Of a stretch of 64,000 nucleotides of DNA, positions 9,149 through 16,798 are shown piece after piece. Origin of the DNA: an uncultured Ruminococcus sp. (lineage in GTDB: Bacteria; Bacillota; Clostridia; Lachnospirales; Lachnospiraceae); the NCBI GenBank assembly GCA_900066355.1, contig FMEL01000009.1, forward strand, positions 1 through 64,000, read 5' to 3'. The notes below the pieces were generated by a model. The model saw only the letters and a program-made list of their open reading frames with translations, was not told where the DNA came from and ran no database searches. Within the stretch, counting starts at the first letter, position 1. Every line of letters begins with the position of its first letter. A program made the translations under genes and the position numbers.

Positions 9149-9796
9149 TTATTTCTTTTTCTTCTTTGGAAATTCCAGATGGAACCTTGGCTTTCCGTCC
9201 TCCAGTGTCAGTAAAAGGTCTGCGTCAAACTTTATATCTTTTTTTCTGGAATACAGCCCTTTTACATGGGTGCAGGCTTTATCAAGAAGCTCCACTGCCA
9301 TCTTTTTATCCAAAGTTTTCTCCATGCTCCCTAAGAAACGGTTTTCTTTCCAGAGGGCAAACTCACACTGCCGGTTGGAACAGTAAAAATTCTGCTTTCC
9401 TTCGTAGACATCAGAGCCGCAGACCGGACACTTACCGATCACTTCCCTTGCTTTCTGGAACCTTCTCCTTTCCGTTTCCGGTATTTCCCTGCACACAGAA
9501 AGAATCTTACCGACTAAAGAAGTGATCTCACCCATAAACTGTGTATCGGTGATCTGCCCTTTTTCCATCATTAAAAGCTGATTTTCCCATTCGGCAGTCA
9601 TTGCGGCAGATTTCAGATAAGCCGGCATGACATTCACCAGTTCCCTGCCCTCTGTGCTTGGCAAGATCTTCTTTCCTTTTCTGACTGCATAGCCGGAAGA
9701 AACCAGTTTTTCAATGATACCTGCCCTGGTTGCCGGAGTCCCCAGTCCTTTCTTCTCTGTCTCCGAATCAAAGTCTTTATTCCCTGCGGTTTCCAT
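9149..9796 (-). CDS. topB: DNA topoisomerase III (TopB), C-terminal fragment
   Basis: This is the C-terminal part of the ICE type IA topoisomerase, separated from its N-terminal part (18714-20201) by IME-A. The residues GLGTPATRAGIIEKL and a four-Cys zinc-binding motif (CPVCG..CSNRQCEF) are typical. The open frame actually extends upstream of the nominal ATG to about 9819 (residues KLSEDTLLAA precede the Met), showing that this is not a natural start. It has no ribosome binding site of its own and probably is made only when IME-A excises. It ends 18 bases before the helicase start, in the same operon. Confidence 0.85.
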   Translation of the reverse strand: METAGNKDFDSETEKKGLGTPATRAGIIEKLVSSGYAVRKGKKILPSTEGRELVNVMPAYLKSAAMTAEWENQLLMMEKGQITDTQFMGEITSLVGKILSVCREIPETERRRFQKAREVIGKCPVCGSDVYEGKQNFYCSNRQCEFALWKENRFLGSMEKTLDKKMAVELLDKACTHVKGLYSRKKDIKFDADLLLTLEDGKPRFHLEFPKKKKK

Positions 9797-9861
9797 AGCG
9801 GCAAGGAGGGTATCTTCTGAAAGCTTTTGTCAAGGGGGTGCGTGGATATTTTTCATATTAC

Positions 9862-10059
9862 TTACGCAGATTCTCTCTCTGCTTCTGCCTGAATAATGCG
9901 TTTCAATCTGTCCTCAGCAGTCAAACCGCTACTATGGTCAAAAAACACTTTGACTTTATAATTTGTTTTGCCTTGCTTAATCACAAAAACTCCATCCGGT
10001 TTGTTTTTCTCCGAATGGTTATTTGGGGTGGGTAGTGTACTGTTCACGATATTTGTCAT
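9862..10059 (-). CDS. TnpW-like small transposon protein
   Basis: This 65-residue protein lies at the left end of IME-A, about 40 bases from the boundary. The core pattern (VFVIKQGKTNYKVKVFFD, then an amphipathic stretch ending in a basic/acidic helix AEDRLKRIIQAEAE) resembles TnpW-family proteins found at the ends of Tn4451-like elements. A relative with the same layout occurs in IME-2 (43800-43994). The function is not known; position and size would fit an excision accessory factor, but this is inference. Confidence 0.5.
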   Translation of the reverse strand: MTNIVNSTLPTPNNHSEKNKPDGVFVIKQGKTNYKVKVFFDHSSGLTAEDRLKRIIQAEAERESA

Positions 10060-10082
10060 ACGATATTCCTCCTAATTAAATG

Positions 10083-10318
10083 AAAAAAGCCCGACAAGGA
10101 AAGGTCTGACAACGAAGTTCCGACAACGGACATCAGAAAACCTTTTTTCTTTATCGGGCGATACTATCTTTTTACTATTTCCTTTTTCTTTATAATATTG
10201 ATTGTCATGGTTGTCAGAGAGGGAAAAGTGCCGCAATATCAAGACTTTCGGGATTTTCGCCCGACAACCAGACCGACAACCGGCTCGACAACCGAAACGA
10301 CAACGGGCTTTTATTTTT
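10083..10318. repeat. Iteron-like GACAAC repeats and AT-rich tract, candidate replication origin of IME-A
   Basis: Four copies of C(C)GACAACC/G occur at about 12-base spacing just downstream of the vapE stop (10258-10306). Two more (TCTGACAACG and TCCGACAACG) lie near 10105-10125. A strongly AT-rich tract lies between the clusters (10140-10205). The layout of short direct repeats plus AT-rich DNA beside a primase/helicase pair is that of an iteron origin. IME-1 has the same arrangement at 32930-33135 with GGCAAC as the core. An 85-codon open frame here is judged spurious. Confidence 0.5.
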
Positions 10319-11687
10319 GCTTCAACCATTCTTCCGGAAGTCCTAACTGTTCCATTTCCTCTGTCGGGATTTCTTGAAAACCATCCATGCTGTTGTCAGG
10401 CTCGTTGTCGTTCCTGATACGCTCCCAGCCTTTTTGTCTGCGGTAAGGCTCTGGAAAATACCTCGGATTGCTAAACGCCCTCCAGCCTGTGATGGTGTTA
10501 TTCATAATGTCATTGATCTCTCGCAGTTCCCATTGTTTCGGTTCGTCATAATCATGCCCCAGTGCTTCCTTATAAAGCTGTTTGGAACAGACCATGCTGC
10601 CGGAATAGCGTTCCAGATAGTCTAAAATCTGTCCTGCCTTTGTGTCCTCCGGCATAAAATCCTTTTGGTGGGCTTTCAGATAATCGTTCATAGCCGGACT
10701 GAATCTCAGACGGAAATTGCCGCTTCTGTAAATCTCCATAGCTTCTGCCCACATCTGATTGATATACTCTCTGGAAGCCTGTTCATCCGCCAAAATATGA
10801 ACCTCAGCCCTTTCAGGATAGACCATAACCGGAACGAAGCGGCGGTTGCCTGTTCGGTCAAGGGGAAGAAAGTCAAGAGTATTAGAAGAACCTCCAAACA
10901 CACATTGTCGTTTTCTGTCTGCCGGATGTGTTTCATACGGTATCTTATAGGTTTCCTTTTGGCGGCTCAGAAAGGACTTGATTTCTTCAATGCTCTTAGC
11001 GTTGGCGGTTGCAATCATTTCCGACATTTCAATAATCCAATGCCCCTGCATTTTGCGGTACACATTTTCATCATCCAGCTTTTTCAAGTCATCAGAGAAC
11101 CAGTCATCATTGACCGCAAGCAAACGGAAGAAAGAGGACTTTCCAGCTCCCTGACCGCCCACAAGACAGAGCATAACCTCAAATTTGCACCCCGGCTTAA
11201 AAGCTCGTGAGATAGCACCCAGCAGAAACAACTTCAATGCTTCATAAGTGTAATCATCTGTATCAGAACCGAGAAAACGGTGCAGACAGAAGCGTATGCG
11301 TTCCGTTCCGTCCCATTGCAGGGCATTAAGAAAATCACAGACAGGGTGGTAACGGTTTTCGTTGGCAATAACCGCAACTGCGTCTATGATTTTCTTCTCT
11401 ACGGTCAAACCATAGTTTTCTTCAAAATATAGGAGCAGATATTTCACATCCACATCCGTCAATGTCGGGCTGTCACGATACCAGCCGAGGGACTTCACAA
11501 TGTCGATTCTTTCGGTCAGAAGATTTTTTCGGATAGCCCCTTTCAAAAGTGGGTCATATTGCAGAACACGCTTATAATTTGCGGCAGTATTATAAACCTT
11601 ACCTTTCTCGCTCTGCTCTAAGCTGTTTCGGATTTCTTCTACTGTGCATGGTTCTGTCTGCTGACAATTCTGCAATTCGCTGTTCAT
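10311..11687 (-). CDS. VapE/VirE-family P-loop ATPase (replication helicase-primase partner)
   Basis: This 458-residue protein of the virulence-associated E family includes a D5-like SF3 helicase core. The Walker A GGQGAGKSSFF lies near residue 180 and the acidic segment GHWIIEMSEM about 40 residues later, with the FGGSSNTLDFLPLDRTGNRRF arginine-finger block near 270. It overlaps the end of the CHC2 gene by about 90 bases, so the two are probably co-translated. The same pair occurs in IME-1 (33144-34538) with high similarity. Iteron-like repeats follow the stop codon directly. Likely role: element replication after excision or transfer. Confidence 0.85.
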   Translation of the reverse strand: MNSELQNCQQTEPCTVEEIRNSLEQSEKGKVYNTAANYKRVLQYDPLLKGAIRKNLLTERIDIVKSLGWYRDSPTLTDVDVKYLLLYFEENYGLTVEKKIIDAVAVIANENRYHPVCDFLNALQWDGTERIRFCLHRFLGSDTDDYTYEALKLFLLGAISRAFKPGCKFEVMLCLVGGQGAGKSSFFRLLAVNDDWFSDDLKKLDDENVYRKMQGHWIIEMSEMIATANAKSIEEIKSFLSRQKETYKIPYETHPADRKRQCVFGGSSNTLDFLPLDRTGNRRFVPVMVYPERAEVHILADEQASREYINQMWAEAMEIYRSGNFRLRFSPAMNDYLKAHQKDFMPEDTKAGQILDYLERYSGSMVCSKQLYKEALGHDYDEPKQWELREINDIMNNTITGWRAFSNPRYFPEPYRRQKGWERIRNDNEPDNSMDGFQEIPTEEMEQLGLPEEWLKQK

Positions 11688-12237
11688 GTTTTAACGCCTC
11701 CTTTCTCTGTTCTGCCACAAGTGCTTTTCGTTCCTCCAATGAACCATACAGAAGAATATCAAGCAGATATTCGATATAGTTCTTCTTATACAGTGCTTCT
11801 GCAAACAGGGGACTCCATTCCTCATCCGGCTGTTTAGGAGCGTATTTCTTTTCCCATTCTCTAAGAAGATGAAAATAATCCGTCAGCACCTTGTAGCAAT
11901 GATTTTCTTCTTTTTGATATTTCTGCTCCGGTGTCGGCTCACGAATACGAGGGCGGACACTGGGCTTTTGTCGGCTGTCATAGTTAAGACCAAAATCTTC
12001 AGCAAGTTTAACAGCAGCTTCTCTCAGCCCGATACCGAATAGCTTCGCTGTCAGATCAACAGCGTCTCCGGTTGCTCCGCAGCCAAAACAGTAATAGCGT
12101 TCATCCAGCTTCATACTGGGGGACTTATCCGAGTGAAACGGACAACACGCCATACCTGTGCGACCCACTTTCAAGCCATAGGCTTCTGCGGCTTGTCGGG
12201 CAGTAACATTTTCTTTTACAACTTCAAATACATTCAT
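11599..12237 (-). CDS. CHC2 zinc-finger primase-like protein
   Basis: The start MNVFEVVKENVTARQAAEAYG is preferred over an ATG ten codons upstream because the related IME-1 protein begins at the same point. The zinc-binding domain of DnaG-type primases is plain: CCPFH then CFGCG separated by about 20 residues (near 28-55 of the chosen protein). No TOPRIM domain is visible, so it is only the zinc domain plus a helical tail. It lies between the relaxase and vapE and overlaps vapE. It probably acts with VapE in priming element replication. Confidence 0.8.
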   Translation of the reverse strand: MNVFEVVKENVTARQAAEAYGLKVGRTGMACCPFHSDKSPSMKLDERYYCFGCGATGDAVDLTAKLFGIGLREAAVKLAEDFGLNYDSRQKPSVRPRIREPTPEQKYQKEENHCYKVLTDYFHLLREWEKKYAPKQPDEEWSPLFAEALYKKNYIEYLLDILLYGSLEERKALVAEQRKEALKHEQRIAELSADRTMHSRRNPKQLRAERER

Positions 12238-12257
12238 GTGACTCCTTTCCTGAAACG

Positions 12258-12302
12258 AAAAAAGCACCTGTCATTTTCAAAGTGAAAACAGCAAGTGCTT
12301 TA
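12258..12302 (-). terminator. Hairpin between relaxase and CHC2 gene
   Basis: AAAGCAC pairs with GTGCTTT across a loop containing a second stem (ATTTTC/GAAAA). It begins in the last codons of the relaxase gene. The same hairpin with small changes lies at the same place in IME-1 (35117-35157). It may be a terminator or an mRNA processing signal between mob and rep genes. Confidence 0.5.
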
Positions 12303-13532
12303 GAGTTCCATATCCTGTTTTTTGCTTTTCGCCTGATTTGTCCGGCTGACTTCACGCTCTGCAATTTCTTTCTTTTTGCGGCTCAACTGCTCTATAATGG
12401 AACTTTTGGCTTTCTTCTTAATTTGCTCCGTTCCGGCTTTTTTGACCTCCGGTTTCATCAGCGTAGTTTGGATTTTCTGAATGGTTGATTTCATAGCATT
12501 TGTGATTCTTGCAATCACGCCATCCAATCGTTTCGTTGCATACTCGATTTCTTTCTTTGAAGCCTTACGCTCAGGGGAGAGAACCCACGCTTTAGACTGC
12601 TCCACAAGCTTAATATCCTCCTTGTGCGTTTCCAGTTTCACAGTATCAGCAACGACCTCAACCGCCTTGTCATAGGCAATATCAGCAACCTCATCCACCA
12701 GAGCTTCCACATCCTCAATCTTCATCGTGAGTTCTTCCAACTTTTGCTCCTGTGCTGCCAGTTGCTCCTTTTGCTTGAAAAGAATATAGTCCTGTTTTTC
12801 CAGATAAGCACGACCACCATATTCTGGTTCTTCTTCCAGTTGTAAGCCATGCTTTTTCGCCACATCAAACAGAAGCACTCGACAGGCTGAATCGAAAGTC
12901 ATCTTGCGGTTGTTTTTTCTTCCGACCGGCTTCTCCGGTTCCGGCAGTTCAAACCCCAGTGCTTCCAAAGCCTTTTCCTGTTGTGGGGCAATCTCCCCAT
13001 ATTGATTTTCACAGTCGAACACATGACGCTCGTGAATATGAGGGGTGCTTTCATCCAAGTGCAGCGCCCAATTCAGGATATGGACATGAGAGCCGAAACG
13101 CTCATTTGCGATTTCCATAAATTCTGTGACGATCTCAATGAGCAATTCCGGCGGAACATGATTGTCAAGCGTTCCAATCTGATAGACCGTTTCCTCTGGA
13201 CAGGTCTTTTTGCTTTTGAGTAAATCTCCAGTTTCCTTATTTCTTTCAGGGTGTCGGTTCTTCACATTTCTTTCATTCTGTCCTGTTACAAAATCATGAT
13301 ACCGCTGACGATAAAAAAGCTGTTCCACATCTTCAAAAGTGGCAGACAGCTCATTTTCCTTTTCGGGATTTTTGAAATTGCGGAAGCCATTGTAACAGTC
13401 CCAATAGAGATTTAGTTTGGCTCGTTCTTCGTCAATGTGTTCGCTGTTGGCAATGTCAAAACTGCGGTCATTGTGCTTCGGATTATAAACGCCATTCTTT
13501 CCGGCTCGTCCATTGTGTCTTGTTAATTTCAC
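12300..13532 (-). CDS. MOBV-like relaxase (Pre/Mob family)
   Basis: A GTG start at 13530-13532 is chosen because AGGAGG lies 7 bases upstream and the family begins there (KLTRHNGRAGKNGVYNPKHNDR); the frame is open for 100 more codons upstream, but that part is translated palindromic DNA. The 410-residue protein has the relaxase histidine motif HLDESTPHIH near residue 165, in the HxDExxPHxH form. The C-terminal half is coiled-coil rich and ends in KSKKQDMEL. It would nick the IME-A oriT and pilot the strand into an ICE-encoded channel. The identical QDMEL tail occurs on the unrelated MOBQ relaxase of IME-1. Confidence 0.85.
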   Translation of the reverse strand: MKLTRHNGRAGKNGVYNPKHNDRSFDIANSEHIDEERAKLNLYWDCYNGFRNFKNPEKENELSATFEDVEQLFYRQRYHDFVTGQNERNVKNRHPERNKETGDLLKSKKTCPEETVYQIGTLDNHVPPELLIEIVTEFMEIANERFGSHVHILNWALHLDESTPHIHERHVFDCENQYGEIAPQQEKALEALGFELPEPEKPVGRKNNRKMTFDSACRVLLFDVAKKHGLQLEEEPEYGGRAYLEKQDYILFKQKEQLAAQEQKLEELTMKIEDVEALVDEVADIAYDKAVEVVADTVKLETHKEDIKLVEQSKAWVLSPERKASKKEIEYATKRLDGVIARITNAMKSTIQKIQTTLMKPEVKKAGTEQIKKKAKSSIIEQLSRKKKEIAEREVSRTNQAKSKKQDMEL

Positions 13533-13559
13533 ATGAGTTCCTCCTTTTCTTTTTGATTT

Positions 13560-13815
13560 CCCCGACAGGGGAGAAGGGCAGCGAAGCTGATTCCTTGCGG
13601 CTTTCTGCGTCAAGTAATACCCAGTACTAAGTGGCGAAACGCCACTTAACTGGGCAAGGCTGCCGCCCTTGACCTGCACAGGGGTATTGCATTCCCTGTA
13701 CCCATGCACAAAGGGTTGCACCCTCTGTACTCCCGCCCGAACAAACTGACTTCGCCCCGTCCCAAGCTCTGTCAGTTCCTTCGGTTTTACAAAACAGTCC
13801 ACCGGACTATTTTGC
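13560..13815. other. Palindromic intergenic region upstream of IME-A relaxase; candidate oriT
   Basis: A nested palindrome at 13621-13653 has the arms AAGTGGCG/CGCCACTT inside CCAGT/ACTGG. Further GC-rich inverted repeats follow (GGGCAAGG near 13652, and CACAAAGGGTTG near 13707). The region lies directly before the relaxase gene, where MOBV elements usually carry oriT. I see no exact match to a known nick site, so it may instead be a control region. IME-1 has a similar GGTGGC/GCCACC hairpin before its relaxase. Confidence 0.4.
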
Positions 13816-13819
13816 AAAA

Positions 13820-13896
13820 AGAAAAACCGACGCATGATCGCTTTACGCTCAATACATCGGTTTCTTCATCTGACCTTAACGGTCATATTCAGTTGT
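13820..13896 (-). terminator. Cargo-end repeat R1: terminator hairpin plus TATTCAGTTG
   Basis: A hairpin (CCGACGCATG..CATCGG, 13827-13860) is followed on the plus strand by a second small inverted repeat (TGACC..GGTCA) and the motif TATTCAGTTG (13886-13895). On the minus strand it lies 24 bases after the stop of the cargo gene at 13920 and looks like its terminator. It matches R2 (14851-14927) at 74 of 77 bases. Related sites in IME-1 and IME-2 keep TATTYAGTTG but use another hairpin. Confidence 0.65.
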
Positions 13897-13919
13897 GGCA
13901 GATTAGACAATTTGAAAAA

Positions 13920-14669
13920 TTACTCTGGCATATCTACTGAATAACTTAGATTGTTTCCTCTCTTATCGCTCTTTAAATCATCATAATACCATAGATACAT
14001 CGTTCTGTCATATACATTGATTTCAATAACACCATCTGGCTTTTGACCTTCTACTTCTAATGAGTAAATTTCCTTATCATGTGCATAGCCAAAAACAAAT
14101 CTGGTATCTGGATAATTTGGATTCAAGTCCTGTTGAAAATCACTTAATTTTAAAGATGAATGAATTAGTTCTGTAATATCAGATATAAGAATGCTATCCG
14201 CTTTAGTTGTAACCGGTGTAGCATTCATAAACGCATATTGTACACTTGCTTCATCCACCTGTTTTTTGCAGCGTGCCATCACAAAACCTTGAACGGGATT
14301 GTTATCACTTCCTGCTCGATAGAAAATCGTATCATACTGTTTGCCATTCCATATATGCAATATTTCATCAACATGATTAAGAAAATCTTCTGGAACAGAA
14401 AATTCTTCATTTTCAGCATTCAAAGGAGAATTCAAAATAGCTTCTTCGACAGAACTATAATATATGAGTTCAGAATCCTTTTTATCGTAATCACTCAAAT
14501 TGAATTCGACATATGCATTGTCTTTATTGTCATCTTCCGGAACATAAGTATAGCGACCATTTTCAATATGGTCATCATAATCAACAAACAGTCCAATACA
14601 TATCAGCGCTGCAAAAATCAAAAAAACTATTCCTACAATGATTAGCAATATTTTCAAAAATTTTTTCAT
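13920..14669 (-). CDS. Membrane-anchored extracellular cargo protein, unknown function
   Basis: The start at MKKFLKILL is chosen because AAGGTGG lies 8 bases upstream; an upstream ATG four codons earlier lacks a site. The 249-residue protein has one N-terminal transmembrane segment (about residues 5-27, ILLIIVGIVFLIFAALICIGLF), so most of it should lie outside the cell. No domain is recognised. The gene is clearly AT-richer than the relaxase and primase genes beside it, suggesting separate ancestry. It is bounded by repeats R1 and r1/R2, forming one of two tandem cargo units. Confidence 0.65.
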   Translation of the reverse strand: MKKFLKILLIIVGIVFLIFAALICIGLFVDYDDHIENGRYTYVPEDDNKDNAYVEFNLSDYDKKDSELIYYSSVEEAILNSPLNAENEEFSVPEDFLNHVDEILHIWNGKQYDTIFYRAGSDNNPVQGFVMARCKKQVDEASVQYAFMNATPVTTKADSILISDITELIHSSLKLSDFQQDLNPNYPDTRFVFGYAHDKEIYSLEVEGQKPDGVIEINVYDRTMYLWYYDDLKSDKRGNNLSYSVDMPE

Positions 14670-14765
14670 ACAAAAGTCCACCTTCTTGCTTCATTTCAGT
14701 AAATTATATCATACCGATATGAACAATTCAATTCACGCTCTATCAAGTAGTTTTTTACTTACCTA

Positions 14766-14819
14766 TAACGCACATTTCCGCAAAATCCATAGTCTCCGAT
14801 ACTTTCCTCACAGGCGATA
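14766..14819. repeat. Cargo-border repeat r1
   Basis: These 54 bases are 5 mismatches away from r2 (15670-15723). Each lies upstream of a cargo gene start. Read on the minus strand both copies encode the same short tail (ESIGDYGFC-x-NVRY then stop), so they look like remnants of one coding 3' end. In r1 the frame is open back to an ATG inside the R2 hairpin (34 codons). I do not recognise the protein. Confidence 0.6.
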
Positions 14820-14850
14820 TACAGTCGGAATTCTGTCAGCTCATGAAATA

Positions 14851-14927
14851 AGAAAAACCGACGCATGAACGCTTTACGCTCAATACATCGGTTTCTTTAT
14901 CTGACCTTGACGGTCATATTCAGTTGT
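14851..14927 (-). terminator. Cargo-end repeat R2: terminator hairpin plus TATTCAGTTG
   Basis: It differs from R1 at only 3 of 77 bases, with the hairpin at 14858-14891 and TATTCAGTTG at 14917-14926. It follows the stop of the second cargo gene (14956) by about 30 bases on the minus strand. Directly to its left is r1, so the order r-R forms the junction between two tandem cargo units. Confidence 0.65.
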
Positions 14928-14955
14928 CTAACATCGTACTGTTATAAAATCTATG

Positions 14956-15525
14956 TCATTTACGATTTTTCTTATGCTGATTTGCCCAGTAAGATTTTAC
15001 AGGGATTCTTCTTCTCTCTATATCCTCCATAAATTCTTCTTTGTCAATATTACTATCAATGGTAAATAATTTTTCTCCATTTACATATACACGCATAGAA
15101 CCTTTCTTTCTCTCGCAATAGGTAATGTCTTCAAAGTGAAAAGTTCTCTTTCTGCCAAAAGTTGAACGCCATGTGATTTCATCTCCGTTCACTTCCAGTT
15201 TCCACATTACCATATTGACTATTCCGCTTATGCCTACTAAAAAAAATATTCCAAATATACAAATGACAAACATATCTTCTTTTTCCCTAAGACTCATAGC
15301 CGTACAACAAGCAAAAAATATTGTACCTACGATAAATGCCACGACAAGGAATTTCTCTGTTTTTATTGTATAATGCGTTCTAATTATTCCCTTTTTCTGT
15401 TCTTCCTCTCGTTCTTTAGCTCTCTTTTGTTGAAGATTTACAAGATATTTCAAAAGAAGAAGTACAACTAAATAGGGACCTATTTGTGTAATTATATTAA
15501 AACACATTCGTAAAAAATCATTCAT
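14956..15525 (-). CDS. Membrane protein with C-terminal PH-like domain, cargo of IME-A
   Basis: The start MNDFLRM is chosen because GGAGGG precedes it by 5 bases. The 189-residue protein has an N-terminal hydrophobic helix (residues about 5-30), two more transmembrane helices (about 57-75 and 85-105), and a cytoplasmic tail with a beta-rich pattern (VNGDEITWRSTFGRKRTF, FEDITYCERKK) resembling bacterial PH-like domains such as DUF6560. The function is unknown. It is AT-rich compared with the neighbouring IME genes and lies in the second tandem cargo unit between R2 and r2. Confidence 0.65.
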   Translation of the reverse strand: MNDFLRMCFNIITQIGPYLVVLLLLKYLVNLQQKRAKEREEEQKKGIIRTHYTIKTEKFLVVAFIVGTIFFACCTAMSLREKEDMFVICIFGIFFLVGISGIVNMVMWKLEVNGDEITWRSTFGRKRTFHFEDITYCERKKGSMRVYVNGEKLFTIDSNIDKEEFMEDIERRRIPVKSYWANQHKKNRK

Positions 15526-15669
15526 TTTGCCCTCCATAGTCCCAGATATATAAAAATGATTGTTTGAAATCGAGCATTAAAAACCTCAATTTTTCATATT
15601 TTATTATACTTCATCAACTTAAAGAATGGAAGAAAAAATTTTGTGTGCAGAGTTCCTGTTCAAGCCTTG

Positions 15670-15723
15670 TAACGCACATTTCTGCAAAATCCATAGTCCC
15701 CGATACTTTCCTTGCAGACGATA
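15670..15723. repeat. Cargo-border repeat r2
   Basis: This is the second copy of the 54-base border repeat (see 14766-14819). It sits between the cargo gene at 14956-15525 and the conserved IME gene at 15771. The minus-strand frame reads CKESIGDYGFC-x-NVRYKA then stop. Confidence 0.6.
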
Positions 15724-15770
15724 GGCAACGGTCAAAACATCAGGTCTGCACCTGACATTTTAACCGCATA

Positions 15771-16079
15771 TCAGCCCTGATTATCACATTGTCCCTGCTG
15801 GCTGTTCAGCCCATGCTTTTTCGCATATTCACTGGCTTTCTGTCTGCGTTCCTCACTGTAAGGCGGCAGGAAACGGATAGACAGACGGGACTTTGCCAGC
15901 TCATAAGAAACACCGCCTTGAACATTGGATTTTTCCAGTCGGCAAAGGTCAGGGTACTTCTTAGCAAAAGCAGCCAACCTCTTTTTCAATCCGGCGTTGT
16001 GGGTGTAGATATTTGCCTTGTCCTCGCCCTCATTAAAGAGAACGATTGTTTCTTTCTCAATCTTCGTCAGTCTCGTCAT
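15771..16079 (-). CDS. Small conserved IME protein, unknown function
   Basis: This is a 102-residue basic protein. Its first half (TKIEKETIVLFNEGEDKANIYTHN and LKKRLAAFAKKYPDLCR) fits a small alpha/beta domain of a type common beside TnpV genes in Clostridiales elements; I cannot name it. It overlaps the end of the preceding gene by 23 bases, so the pair is translationally coupled. Confidence 0.6.
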   Translation of the reverse strand: MTRLTKIEKETIVLFNEGEDKANIYTHNAGLKKRLAAFAKKYPDLCRLEKSNVQGGVSYELAKSRLSIRFLPPYSEERRQKASEYAKKHGLNSQQGQCDNQG

Positions 16080-16305
16080 AGCAGCCCTCCCTATGGTTTT
16101 TCAACACACGCAGCTTGCAGTAAAAGCAGCGATACCACCTTTCAACACCCTCAGCACTCAGCTTGACGGAAAGCATATAAAACAGCTTTTTCGCCACTGG
16201 ATCGGGTGCAAGGGCAGCTACCATACGCAAACGCTCGACAGTTGCTTTCAGGTTCGGACAGCCAAAGGCATAAAGGGCTTCCATTTCATTCCGGTTCATC
16301 TTCAT
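16057..16305 (-). CDS. Small conserved IME protein with Cys pair
   Basis: The start MKMNRNEMEALYAFGCPN is chosen because AAGGAGG lies about 8 bases upstream; the frame is open 15 codons further. The 82-residue protein is mostly helical and has a C-terminal WYRCFYCKLR Cys-x-x-Cys element. It is co-transcribed with TnpV and the recombinase above it and overlaps the next gene. I do not recognise the family. Confidence 0.6.
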   Translation of the reverse strand: MKMNRNEMEALYAFGCPNLKATVERLRMVAALAPDPVAKKLFYMLSVKLSAEGVERWYRCFYCKLRVLKNHREGCYDETDED

Positions 16306-16414
16306 TGTGTTTTCCTCCTTAAAGTTTGATAAATGAAAAGCGACAGACACTTCATAAGGAAATACCTGTCGCTTCGTTTACGATACAAATTTGTTGGTTT
16401 TGGACTTGATAAAA

Positions 16415-16798
16415 TCAGCAGTAAATCATTTCCTGTCTGATGATTTCTTCGGCTCGGTTACGGATAGAGTTCATGGACTGTACCCACAACATCTGATTGT
16501 CTGCTTTCATGGTTTCGGTCACGCCCTCGGCTTGTTTCATCTGCTCAATGATAAGGCTGCACCTTTCCGTTGCCTGTTCGTTCAGATCAGCAAGGTAAGT
16601 ATGCAGTTCGCCGGATAAACAGAGGGCAGAGAACCTTGCAGGGCGGTACTGCTCCAAATATGTCCTGTGCAGTCTGCCCCACATACCGATAGGGCGGTGT
16701 TCCTCCGGTAGCTTCAAGTCCGGCACATAGTAATCACCCACAAGAACATAGTCCAGACCGTTGCTTTCGTCATGGATTCGTGATTTCAATTCTGTCAT
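16415..16798 (-). CDS. tnpV: TnpV-family transposon-encoded protein of IME-A
   Basis: This 127-residue protein has all TnpV landmarks: YVLVGDYYVPDLKLPEE near residues 16-32, IGMWGRLHRTYLEQYRPAR near 37, LSGELHTYLADLNEQATER near 61, and a C-terminal NRAEEIIRQEMIYC. Its start codon overlaps the recombinase stop (ATGA type), so it is translated with the recombinase. The function is unknown; constant pairing with large serine recombinases suggests an accessory role in element maintenance or excision. Confidence 0.75.
   Translation of the reverse strand: MTELKSRIHDESNGLDYVLVGDYYVPDLKLPEEHRPIGMWGRLHRTYLEQYRPARFSALCLSGELHTYLADLNEQATERCSLIIEQMKQAEGVTETMKADNQMLWVQSMNSIRNRAEEIIRQEMIYC

Noticed and set aside
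9862..10059. Excisionase (Xis) assignment for the small terminal proteins
   Set aside because: Position suggests it, but no Xis-type helix-turn-helix can be seen. Left as TnpW-like with unknown role.
10072..10329. 85-codon Cys/Arg-rich frame
   Set aside because: It is the translation of the GACAAC direct repeats, lacks a good ribosome binding site and overlaps the vapE stop. The DNA repeats explain it.
13533..13835. N-terminal extension of the IME-A relaxase frame to 511 residues
   Set aside because: The extension translates palindromic oriT-like DNA and begins inside a terminator hairpin. A GTG with AGGAGG at 7 bases and the family N-terminus support the start at 13532.
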